Assembly (NCBI GenBank): GCA_024508675.1
Contig: JANINQ010000004.1
Location: forward strand, 1 to 52,723
From: Afipia sp.
GTDB taxonomy: Bacteria; Pseudomonadota; Alphaproteobacteria; Rhizobiales; Xanthobacteraceae
Length of the DNA stretch: 52,723 bases
Direction of reading: 5' to 3'
Part shown: positions 16,486 through 23,715 of the stretch, in pieces
Numbering within the stretch: position 1 is the stretch's first letter
Layout: each line of letters starts with the position of its first letter
Translations under genes and position numbers: made by a program
The notes under the pieces: model-generated
Told to the model about the DNA's origin: nothing
Seen by the model: only the letters and a program-made list of their open reading frames with translations
Database searches by the model: none

Positions 16486-16929
16486 TCAGGCGGCCTTGTC
16501 ATAGGCCTGTTTCAGGGTGGCGATGTCGAGCTTGGCCATCTTCATCATGGCTTCCATCACTCCCTGCGACTGCGCGGGCGTGCCGCTTTTCATCATCGCG
16601 CCGAGAGCGGCAGGAACGACCTGCCACGACAGGCCGAATTTGTCCTTCAGCCATCCGCATCTCGATTCCGCGCCACCGTCGGCGGTCAGTTTGCTCCAGA
16701 AGTAGTCCACCTCTTCCTGGGTTTCGACACTGATGAAGAAGGAAACCGCTTCGTTGAACCTGAATTGCGGACCACCGTTGAGAGCGTTGAACTTCTGTCC
16801 TTCAAGTTCGAAGGTCGCCATGAAATCGTTCACGGTTTCAACCTTCGCATTAGGAAACACGGATTTGTAAAAGGCGACAGCCTCGGGGACGTTGTTATCG
16901 AACCAGAGGAAAGGCGTGATCGATGTCAT
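16486..16929 (-). CDS. PhnB-like VOC family protein
   Basis: A 147-residue protein with ITPFLWFDNNVPEAVAFYKSVFPNAKV at the start and FSFF-like ISVETQEEVDYFWSKLTADGG, CGWLKDKFGLSWQVVP later, the set of motifs seen in PhnB / 3-demethylubiquinone-methyltransferase-like VOC proteins. The C terminus MMKMAKLDIATLKQAYD is also typical. Despite the old name, methyltransferase activity is not shown for this type. GAGGAAA lies about 9 bases before the ATG. It belongs to the ArsR-SRPBCC cluster. Confidence 0.88.
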   Translation of the reverse strand: MTSITPFLWFDNNVPEAVAFYKSVFPNAKVETVNDFMATFELEGQKFNALNGGPQFRFNEAVSFFISVETQEEVDYFWSKLTADGGAESRCGWLKDKFGLSWQVVPAALGAMMKSGTPAQSQGVMEAMMKMAKLDIATLKQAYDKAA

Positions 16930-17025
16930 TGAGTTTTTCCTCGTTGGGTTGATTTTGCCAGGGCGCGGCGATGCCGCCGCGCTGCGTGCGCGAATGTCTG
17001 GCCGTTTCAGAGGTGCGACTGCGGT

Positions 17026-17385
17026 CTACGCGGTGACGATGGTGTCGAAGCCGCCGAAGAACATGCGTTTGGTGTCGAACGGCATGCTCTTCGTGTCCAT
17101 CATCGCGGCAAGGCGCGGGTCCTTCATCACCTTTTCCATGACCCTGTCGCGATGTTTGCGCGATTTGTAGGTGATCCAGGAAAACACCACGGTTTCGCCG
17201 GTCTTCAGTTTCACGCTCTGCGGAAACGAGGTCAGCTTGCCGGGCTTGACGTCTTCAGCGACACATTCGCGATAGTCGAGCGCGCCGTGTTCAAGCCAGA
17301 CCTTGCAGGCCAGCTTCGCCAGCTTGGTATAGGCTTTCAGGTTTTTCTTCGGCACCGGCAGAACGAATCCATCGACATATTCCAT
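17026..17385 (-). CDS. DUF1428 (YbaA-like) family protein
   Basis: A 119-residue protein, MEYVDGFVLPVPKKNLKAY at the start, then DYRECVAEDV, VFSWITYKSRKHRDRV, and near the end MPFDTKRMFFGGF. These are the conserved blocks of DUF1428, a dimeric alpha-beta barrel family of unknown function. AGGGAG lies about 9 bases upstream of the ATG. It stands between the SRPBCC gene and the PhnB-like gene in one transcription direction. Confidence 0.9.
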   Translation of the reverse strand: MEYVDGFVLPVPKKNLKAYTKLAKLACKVWLEHGALDYRECVAEDVKPGKLTSFPQSVKLKTGETVVFSWITYKSRKHRDRVMEKVMKDPRLAAMMDTKSMPFDTKRMFFGGFDTIVTA

Positions 17386-17452
17386 ACCCGGAACTCCCTT
17401 TGGTGGTTTGATGATTTGCCGCCTGCGGTCAGCGCTAACGGCGTTGTTGATC

Positions 17453-17887
17453 TCAGGTGAAGAACTTCTCGAGCTTGTCGAGGGTTCCGGTCCAGCCGCG
17501 CTTGTGGCCGTCGCGCGCCGCTTCGTCGAAGAACTTGTCGTGGGTAAGGGTGAGCAACGTCACGTCGCCTTCTTCGCGCAGCACCACGGTCACCTGCGAC
17601 ACCCGCTCCGGTGTCGAGTGCCACGCCCAACTAAATACAAGGCGCTGTGGTGGCGTGACTTCGAGATACTTGCCGCCGACCTGATGCGATTGGCCGTCGT
17701 CGGTACTGAAATTGATCTGGAAGTGGCCGCCGACACGCACATCCATATCGGCGCGCACGCTGTCGCCTATGGTGTGTCCGGGTCCGAACCACTGGACGAT
17801 TTTGGCGGGGTCCGTCCACGCTTCGAAGACTTTGGATGCAGGGGCTTTGAGCCGTCGGGCGAGGGTGAGGCTGGGCTGGGTGAGCAT
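17453..17887 (-). CDS. SRPBCC / AHSA1 domain protein
   Basis: A 144-residue START-like ligand-binding protein: LTLARRLKAPASKVFEAWTDP, WFGPGHTIG, RVGGHFQINF, and the closing HDKFFDEAARDGHKRGWTGTLDKLEKFF are standard for AHSA1-type proteins coupled with ArsR regulators. The ATG at 17887 has GGAGAAGGA directly upstream. Its first 121 bases are also read in another frame as the C terminus of the ArsR gene. The ligand is unknown. Confidence 0.9.
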   Translation of the reverse strand: MLTQPSLTLARRLKAPASKVFEAWTDPAKIVQWFGPGHTIGDSVRADMDVRVGGHFQINFSTDDGQSHQVGGKYLEVTPPQRLVFSWAWHSTPERVSQVTVVLREEGDVTLLTLTHDKFFDEAARDGHKRGWTGTLDKLEKFFT

Positions 17888-18216
17888 AAGTCCTTCTCCA
17901 CAAAAGCGGCGAGACGATCGAGTTGCGCGGTCCAGAAGCGCTGGTAGCGGCTGAGCCATTCCATTGCCTGCTCCATCGGCGCCGCGGTGAGGCGGCACGT
18001 CACCGTGCGGCCTGTCTTGGTCTTTGTGATCAGCCCGGCGTCTGACAGCACATCGAGATGTTTCATGACGGCGGGCAGCGACATTGCGAACGGCTTTGCG
18101 AGTTCGCTGATTGTGATGTCGCCGCGTCCCTCAAGCTCGGCTAGCAGGGCCCGCCGTGTCGGGTCAGCTACGGCGGCAAACACGCGATTCAGGTGGTCAG
18201 ATGAATAGTAAACCAT
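17767..18216 (-). CDS. ArsR-family regulator of the SRPBCC/VOC operon
   Basis: A 149-residue winged-helix regulator: RVFAAVADPTRRALLAELEG, ITISELAKPFAMSLPAVMKHLDVLSDAGLI (recognition helix around SLPAVMKHL) and RYQRFWTAQLDRLAAFVEK. No metal-binding cysteine cluster is seen, as in the non-metal ArsR/SRPBCC group. The last ~40 residues (SPSPASPSPDGSKPLHPKSS...) are low complexity and overlap the next gene out of frame, which suggests a lost stop codon. The ATG lies only about 8 bases past a good -10 box, so the mRNA is probably leaderless. Likely autoregulated from an operator at 18211-18224. Confidence 0.88.
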   Translation of the reverse strand: MVYYSSDHLNRVFAAVADPTRRALLAELEGRGDITISELAKPFAMSLPAVMKHLDVLSDAGLITKTKTGRTVTCRLTAAPMEQAMEWLSRYQRFWTAQLDRLAAFVEKDLCSPSPASPSPDGSKPLHPKSSKRGRTPPKSSSGSDPDTP

Positions 18217-18251
18217 TTAGTTAAGTATAGAGGCGCGATCGGTCGCGTCAA
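18211..18251 (-). promoter_or_regulatory. Promoter and putative operator of the ArsR operon
   Basis: On the minus strand TTGACG (18246-18251) and TATACT (18224-18229) are separated by 16 bases. The sequence TTAACTAAATGGTT (18211-18224) overlaps the last base of the -10 box and contains the ATG start codon. Thirteen of these 14 bases recur in front of the other ArsR gene at 26499-26512. A bound repressor would cover the start point and the initiation codon. Confidence 0.65.
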
Positions 18252-18279
18252 GAGGGCGCTCTCAAATGGAACTGCGGCG

Positions 18280-18954
18280 TTATTTCGCGGTGGCGGCCTT
18301 GATCAGCTTGATGGCGTCTTCGCTGGCCCATTCCGCAGGCCCTGCGATGGTCCCGATCTCGCAGCCCGCGCCATCGACCAGCACCGAGGTCGGCATGCCC
18401 AGCGCCCGGCCTGCGCTCTTCAGATCCTGAAAGACCTTGGCCTTCTGGTCATGGAAATAGGCGAGGGTCGTGAGCCCTGCTTCCTTCAGGAAGGTCTTCG
18501 GCTTTTCGGGATCGCGGGTGTCGATATTGATCGCCACGACCTCGAAATCCTTGCCCCCCAGCGTCTGTTGCAGCTTGTCGAGCGCGGGCATTTCCTTGCG
18601 GCAAGGCACGCACCATGTGGCCCACAGATTGACGAGGACCGTGCGGCCTTTCCACTCGGAGAGCTTTCTGGTTTTCCCCTCGGAATCCTGAAATGCCAGA
18701 TCGGGGATCTGAAGCGGCGCGGTCGCCATGGTTAATGCGGCGACCTCGCCCTTGACCAAAGGTGAGATTTTCCTGGCCAGATCGACGGCCGGCGCGCACT
18801 GAGCCTGCGCCTGTGCATTGCGCATGAACCCGCCGATCCCGTATACCCCACCCAGCACGGCCACCGCCGCCAGAACGGCGGAAATGGCGGCTATCCGAAT
18901 GCGAAACGCATTCGTGCGGGGCGAGCCGGAAGTCACAGGATCGGTCTCAGGCAT
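18280..18954 (-). CDS. tlpA: TlpA-type membrane-anchored thioredoxin-like protein
   Basis: A 224-residue thiol-disulfide reductase anchored by an N-terminal membrane segment (about residues 21-43) and facing the periplasm. The active site is WATWCVPC (C115, C118). Two further cysteines (C53 and C198) match the extra disulfide known in Bradyrhizobium TlpA, which is needed for copper delivery and cytochrome aa3 assembly. The cis-proline is in LGMPTSVLVDGAG. It diverges from argH, the arrangement known in Bradyrhizobium. Orthology is inferred from these features. Confidence 0.9.
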   Translation of the reverse strand: MPETDPVTSGSPRTNAFRIRIAAISAVLAAVAVLGGVYGIGGFMRNAQAQAQCAPAVDLARKISPLVKGEVAALTMATAPLQIPDLAFQDSEGKTRKLSEWKGRTVLVNLWATWCVPCRKEMPALDKLQQTLGGKDFEVVAINIDTRDPEKPKTFLKEAGLTTLAYFHDQKAKVFQDLKSAGRALGMPTSVLVDGAGCEIGTIAGPAEWASEDAIKLIKAATAK

Positions 18955-19084
18955 GGTCTTGTCTCGGTTGACGTCGTCAAAACGCCATTTCCGTAACGGT
19001 TATGGCAATTTGACGGAAGGTTTTCGGTGGGCGGTTGGATTTCTGAGCAGGAACGCGTGAGTACCAGACTGTGAGTGGCGGACA

Positions 19085-20482
19085 ATGAGCAACAAGATGT
19101 GGGGCGGCCGCTTCGGGGAAAGTCCCGATGCGATCATGGAGGAGATCAACGTCTCGATCGACGTCGATCAGCACCTTTACGCCCAGGATATCGCTGCGTC
19201 CAAGGCTCACGCCGCGATGCTCGCGGCTCAGGGCATTATCACCGCCAACGATGCAAAAAACATCACGAGCGGTCTAGACACGATTTTGTCAGAGATCGGC
19301 AAGGGTTCGTTCTCGTTCAAGCGTGCGCTTGAAGACATCCATATGAATGTGGAGAGCCGCCTCGGCGAACTGATCGGACCTGCCGCAGGCCGCCTGCACA
19401 CCGCGCGTTCGCGCAACGATCAGGTCGCGACCGATTTCCGTCTTTATGTGCGCGACGTGATCGATGACATCGACCGCGCGCTGGCCGCGTTCCAACGTGC
19501 CCTGGTGGACCGCGCCATCGAACATGCCGATACGGTGATGCCGGGCTTCACCCATTTGCAGACCGCGCAGCCTGTGACATTCGGTCACCACTTGCTCGCG
19601 TATACGGAAATGGCCGCGCGGGACCGTGGCCGCTTCGCCGATGCGCGCAAGCGGCTTAATGAGAGCCCGCTCGGTGCTGCCGCGCTGGCGGGAACGTCGT
19701 TTCCGATCGACCGGCACGCGACCGCGCGCACGCTAGGCTTTGAACGTCCGATGGCGAACTCGCTGGATGCGGTGTCCGATCGTGACTTCGTGCTCGAGAC
19801 ACTCTCGGCATCGGCGATCACCGCCGTGCATCTGTCGCGCTTCGCAGAAGAGATTGTGATCTGGACCTCGCCGCTGGTGGGGCTGGTGCGGCTGTCGGAC
19901 AAGTTCACCACCGGCTCGTCGATCATGCCGCAAAAGCGCAATCCTGATGCCGCCGAACTGGTGCGCGCCAAGACCGGCCGCGTGATCGGTTCGCTGAATG
20001 CGCTGCTGATCGTGATGAAGGGGCTTCCGCTCGCCTATCAAAAGGACATGCAGGAAGACAAGGAAGGCGCGATGGAAGCCTTCGCCGCGCTTTCGCTGGC
20101 GATCCGCGCCATGACCGGCATGACGCTGGATCTGGTGCCGGAAGAGGCGCGCATGAAGGTGGCGGCAGGCGAGGGCTACGCGACCGCGACCGATCTTGCC
20201 GACTGGCTGGTGCGTACGCTCAAGATGCCGTTCCGTGACGCACATCACGTCACCGGCCGGATCGTGGCAAAGGCGGCGGAGCAGGGGCTCGCCCTGCATA
20301 AAGTACCGCTTGGCGACATGCAGGCCGTCGAGCCGAAAATCACCGAAGGCGTGTTCGACGTATTGTCAGTGCAGGCGTCTGTGGAAAGCCGCACCAGCTA
20401 TGGCGGCACTGCCCCGGCCAATGTCCGTGCCCAGGCCAAGGAATGGCTCAAGCGGCTGGAAAAAGAGCAAAATTCGGGCTGA
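19085..20482 (+). CDS. argH: Argininosuccinate lyase
   Basis: A 465-residue cytoplasmic enzyme that splits argininosuccinate into arginine and fumarate, the last step of arginine synthesis. It begins [20 protein letters not shown]. The substrate-binding blocks are [19 protein letters not shown] and [18 protein letters not shown], and the superfamily signature is [20 protein letters not shown]. Length and block order are normal. Downstream are lptM and lysA on the same strand. Confidence 0.97.
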   Translation: MSNKMWGGRFGESPDAIMEEINVSIDVDQHLYAQDIAASKAHAAMLAAQGIITANDAKNITSGLDTILSEIGKGSFSFKRALEDIHMNVESRLGELIGPAAGRLHTARSRNDQVATDFRLYVRDVIDDIDRALAAFQRALVDRAIEHADTVMPGFTHLQTAQPVTFGHHLLAYTEMAARDRGRFADARKRLNESPLGAAALAGTSFPIDRHATARTLGFERPMANSLDAVSDRDFVLETLSASAITAVHLSRFAEEIVIWTSPLVGLVRLSDKFTTGSSIMPQKRNPDAAELVRAKTGRVIGSLNALLIVMKGLPLAYQKDMQEDKEGAMEAFAALSLAIRAMTGMTLDLVPEEARMKVAAGEGYATATDLADWLVRTLKMPFRDAHHVTGRIVAKAAEQGLALHKVPLGDMQAVEPKITEGVFDVLSVQASVESRTSYGGTAPANVRAQAKEWLKRLEKEQNSG

Positions 20483-20564
20483 CCCCGGAAATTTTCCTCT
20501 TATCCGGCCCTCGCCAGAGCGGCACCTTCTTTGTATGGTGTCGCGCAATTTCGGGGACCAATAC

Positions 20565-20846
20565 GTGACTGCTCGTTCGAATCGCTCTTTCTCGAAGCTG
20601 ACGGCCATCGGGCTGATCGTCGCGTCGTGTGCGTTGGCCGGATGCGGCCGCAAGGCGGGTCTCGACCTTCCCCCCGGTGCGTCGGCGGATCAGAAGGGCG
20701 CGCCACAATCGGATTTCGCCACGGCAAATCCGAACTCCGCAGCGAACATCCAGAACGACGTTTACCGGCCGCCGGGCAGCGCCAATGCGCCGATGGCGCC
20801 GCGCGGCGAGAAAAAGCGCATTCCGCTCGACGCTATTCTGGACTGA
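20565..20846 (+). CDS. lptM: LptM (YifL)-type small lipoprotein
   Basis: From the GTG at 20565 (GGGGA about 8 bases upstream) the protein has 93 residues; ATG at 20535 is an alternative. A signal sequence ends in the lipobox LAGC, followed by the family motif GCGRKAGLDLPP. The rest is polar and Pro/Asn-rich. LptM assists oxidative maturation of the LptD outer-membrane LPS translocon in E. coli, and its gene usually lies just before lysA or dapF, as here. The tail beyond the lipobox is poorly conserved. Confidence 0.85.
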   Translation: MTARSNRSFSKLTAIGLIVASCALAGCGRKAGLDLPPGASADQKGAPQSDFATANPNSAANIQNDVYRPPGSANAPMAPRGEKKRIPLDAILD

Positions 20847-20847
20847 G

Positions 20848-20922
20848 CCAGTGTCCCGTATCCGACGTTCGCTGCAATCTGCAGCGCTTTCCGTACGAAC
20901 GTCGGATACGAAAGAACACTGG
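20848..20922. repeat. Palindromic element 1 (lptM-lysA gap)
   Basis: Outer arms CCAGTGT (20848-20854) and ACACTGG (20916-20922) enclose perfect 15-bp inner arms CGTATCCGACGTTCG (20857-20871) and its complement (20896-20910). The loop carries a small palindrome (CTGCAATCTGCAG). It starts one base after the lptM stop codon. Its right inner arm shares 13 of 17 bases with element 2. Confidence 0.85.
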
Positions 20923-20934
20923 TAAATAATAATC

Positions 20935-21013
20935 CTAGCGATCCTTTGGTTCTGACATTCGTAAAGGGTGCCTGCGGAAGATTGTGATACGAATGTCAGA
21001 ACCGGATCGCTAG
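20935..21013. repeat. Palindromic element 2, abutting the lysA start codon
   Basis: Outer arms CTAGCGATCC (20935-20944) and GGATCGCTAG (21004-21013) and inner arms GGTTCTGACATTCG (20948-20961) and its complement (20990-21003) are all perfect, with a 3-base bulge on the left and a 28-base loop. The last base directly precedes the lysA ATG, so there is no ordinary ribosome site. The shared 17-base motif with element 1 is TACGAAYGTCRGAWMCG. Confidence 0.87.
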
Positions 21014-22279
21014 ATGAATCACTTCCAGTATCGCAACGGCGTGTTGCACGCCGAAGACGTGAGCTTGGCCCGCATTGCGGATGATGTCGGGACGCCCTTC
21101 TATTGCTATTCGACCGCGACGCTCGAACGTCACTACCGCGTGTTTTCCGATGCGTTTGCCGATACGCCGCATCTGGTCTGTTACGCGATGAAGGCGAACT
21201 CCAACCAGTCGGTGCTGCGCACGCTGGCGAAGCTCGGTGCCGGCGCCGATGTGGTGTCTGGCGGCGAACTCAAGCGTGCCCGGGCCGCCGGCATTCCGCC
21301 CTCGAAGATCGTGTTCTCGGGCGTCGGCAAGACTGAGGCCGAGCTACGGCAGGCGCTGGCCGAGGATATTCATTGCATCAATGTCGAATCCGAGCCGGAG
21401 CTTGAGGCGCTGTCGCGGATCGCGTCCGGCATGGGGCGTACCGCGCGCATCTCGATCCGTGTCAATCCGGACGTCGATTCCGGCACGCACGCGAAGATTT
21501 CCACCGGCAAGTCGGAAAACAAGTTCGGCATTCCGATTGCGCGCGCGAGAGAGGTCTATGCGCGCGCCGCGAAGCTGCCGGGCATCGCGGTCACTGGCGT
21601 CGATATGCATATCGGCAGCCAGATTACCGATCTTGGTCCGATGGAGGCGGCGTTCCGTCTGCTCTCCGAGTTCGTCACCGTGCTGCGCGGTGACGGCCAC
21701 ACGATTTCGCATGTCGATTTCGGTGGCGGTCTTGGCGTGCCCTATTACGAGGACCGTGCCGCGCCGCCGGAGCCCGTCGCCTATGCCGCGATGGTCAAGC
21801 GCGTGACCCACAATCTCGGTTGCACGCTGATGTTCGAACCGGGACGCATGATCGTCGGCAACGCCGGCATCCTGGTGTCGCGTGTGATCTATGTGAAGCA
21901 CGGCGACGCGCGCAATTTCGTCATCATCGATGCCGCGATGAACGACTTGATCAGGCCGACGCTCTATGAGGCTTATCACCAGATCATGCCGGTGCGTGCC
22001 GCTGCGCCTGACGCGCCGGTGCTGGTGGCGGATGTGGTGGGGCCGGTTTGCGAGACCGGTGACTATCTTGCGCTCGGCCGCAATCTGCCCGAGCCGAAGG
22101 AAGGCGATCTGCTCGCCATTATGACCGCCGGTGCTTACGGCGCCGTGCAGTCGAGCAGCTACAACACCCGCGCGCTGGTGCCCGAAGTGCTGGTCAACGG
22201 CGATCAGTATGCGGTGGTGCGTCCTCGCATCGATGCTGAAGCCCTGATTGCGATGGATCACGTCGCGCCGTGGCTGTAG
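21014..22279 (+). CDS. lysA: Diaminopimelate decarboxylase
   Basis: A 421-residue PLP enzyme that makes lysine from meso-diaminopimelate. The PLP lysine is in CYAMKANSNQSVLR. Later blocks are GVDMHIGSQITD, HVDFGGGLGVPYY, FEPGRMIVGNAGIL and the active-site cysteine region VGPVCETGDYLALGR, all typical of LysA. The length is normal. Its ATG sits directly behind a 79-bp palindrome and lacks a visible Shine-Dalgarno sequence, so initiation may depend on unfolding or on an alternative internal start. Confidence 0.96.
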   Translation: MNHFQYRNGVLHAEDVSLARIADDVGTPFYCYSTATLERHYRVFSDAFADTPHLVCYAMKANSNQSVLRTLAKLGAGADVVSGGELKRARAAGIPPSKIVFSGVGKTEAELRQALAEDIHCINVESEPELEALSRIASGMGRTARISIRVNPDVDSGTHAKISTGKSENKFGIPIARAREVYARAAKLPGIAVTGVDMHIGSQITDLGPMEAAFRLLSEFVTVLRGDGHTISHVDFGGGLGVPYYEDRAAPPEPVAYAAMVKRVTHNLGCTLMFEPGRMIVGNAGILVSRVIYVKHGDARNFVIIDAAMNDLIRPTLYEAYHQIMPVRAAAPDAPVLVADVVGPVCETGDYLALGRNLPEPKEGDLLAIMTAGAYGAVQSSSYNTRALVPEVLVNGDQYAVVRPRIDAEALIAMDHVAPWL

Positions 22280-22539
22280 CGGCGGTTTTCCGGCTAAAAA
22301 ATTATCTTCTCATTGCTGTTTTGGCGCGAGACGGATTCACCAGCGCGCGATCTCATTTCGCAATAGCATTTCATTGCTGAACAAGCGTCCAGAGACGATC
22401 TTTAAGCCTTCATCGATGCGCTCCGCTCATTGGCGCGGCCGCGCAGCCGATCAGGTCATCAGCGCGACCTCCGCCGCGATCATGCGGCGATAAGGTGTGA
22501 CGCACGGCGAAACCTGATCGAATGTCAGGGAAAATCGTC

Positions 22540-23529
22540 ATGCGCTCTTCTGGATTTCATCGCTTTCTTGTAGCAGCCGCGGCTGCGTCCAGCTTGCTTG
22601 TCAGTGCCGGCACGGGAGCCTTTGCCGACACCTGGCCGAGCCGTTCGATCAAGCTGATCGTGCCGTTTCCCGCGGGCGGCGCGGCGGACACCATCGCCCG
22701 AATCTACAGCGACAAGCTCAGCGAAGCGCTGGGCCAGTCCATCGTGGTGGAGAACAAGGCTGGCGCGGGCACGGCAATTGCCGCGGATTTCGTCGCCAAG
22801 GCCGAGCCGGATGGCTACGCCCTGTCACTGGCCCCTGCGGGTCAGCTCACCATTCTGCCGCATGTGAATTCCGCGATTAACTTCGATCCGTTCAAGAGCT
22901 TCACGCCGGTCTCGCTGCTGGCGTCGGTGCCTTATGTGGTTGCGGCAAGTCCTGAAGCGCCGGTCTCGAGCCTCAAAGATCTCGTTGCCGCGGCGAAGAA
23001 GGAGCCCGGCAAGCTGACTTACTCGTCGTGCGGTCCGGGAACGCTGTGCCATCTCAGCGGTGAACTGTTCAAAAGCCTGACTGGCACTGATCTGTTGCAC
23101 GTGCCGTTCAAGGGCAGCGCGCCTGCGATCAATGCCTTGCTCGGCAATCAGGTCAATCTCGCCTTCGATACGCTGACCGTGCTTGCGCCGCAGATCAGGG
23201 ACGGCAAGGTGAAGGGGCTGGCGGTGACAAGCCGCGAGCGCTCGCCGCTGCTGCCGAACGTGCCGACCGCCGCTGAGGCTGGCGTATCCGATTTCGTGGT
23301 CGATTCCTGGTTCGGCCTTGTCGTGCCTGCGGCGACGCCGGCGCCCATCGTCCAGCGCCTGAATGCGGAAGTTATCCGCATCAGCAAGCTGCCGGATGTG
23401 CGGCAGCGGCTTGAAGCGCAGGGCCTCAGCGTGACGACCTCGTCGCCGGAAGCGTTCACACAAACCATCCGCGCCGATTACGAGCGCTGGGGCAGGGTGG
23501 TGGATTCTGCCGGCGCGAAGCTCAACTGA
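22540..23529 (+). CDS. Bug-family tripartite tricarboxylate transporter binding protein
   Basis: A periplasmic substrate-binding protein of the TctC/Bug family. The ATG at 22540 follows AGGGA by about 9 bases and gives 329 residues; an ATG at 22522 is possible. A signal peptide ends near AFA-DT. The ligand-binding blocks are KLIVPFPAGGAADTIAR, VENKAGAGTAIAADFVAKA and PDGYALSLA, then LLHVPFKGSAPAINALLGNQ. These proteins bind carboxylates. No TctA/TctB membrane genes are beside it, so it may serve a transporter elsewhere, as is common for Bug proteins. Confidence 0.9.
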   Translation: MRSSGFHRFLVAAAAASSLLVSAGTGAFADTWPSRSIKLIVPFPAGGAADTIARIYSDKLSEALGQSIVVENKAGAGTAIAADFVAKAEPDGYALSLAPAGQLTILPHVNSAINFDPFKSFTPVSLLASVPYVVAASPEAPVSSLKDLVAAAKKEPGKLTYSSCGPGTLCHLSGELFKSLTGTDLLHVPFKGSAPAINALLGNQVNLAFDTLTVLAPQIRDGKVKGLAVTSRERSPLLPNVPTAAEAGVSDFVVDSWFGLVVPAATPAPIVQRLNAEVIRISKLPDVRQRLEAQGLSVTTSSPEAFTQTIRADYERWGRVVDSAGAKLN

Positions 23530-23539
23530 TGCACTAACT

Positions 23540-23568
23540 GGAACGGGCGGAGGTGTTCCGCCTGTTCC
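23540..23568 (+). terminator. Hairpin after the Bug-family gene
   Basis: GGAACGGGCGGA pairs with TCCGCCTGTTCC with one G-T pair, around a 5-base loop, 11 bases past the stop codon. There is no T-run, so intrinsic termination is uncertain. Confidence 0.45.
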
Positions 23569-23715
23569 TGTCCGCCACGCCTCCGGCTCCGTCACGCTTT
23601 CGTGAGCGTTCAGCTTCCGCCGCGGCAGGCAGCTTGCATGTGGGTATGCGGGATGGGGCCATGCCTCATTGCCGCCGCCGTGCTAGGCTGCACTGAACCG
23701 AAGCCGGAGAGCCCG

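Noticed and set aside
20848-21013. Reading the two palindromes as plain terminators of lptM
   Set aside because: Neither hairpin is followed by a T-run, the arms are much longer than needed, and the second one ends at the lysA start codon.
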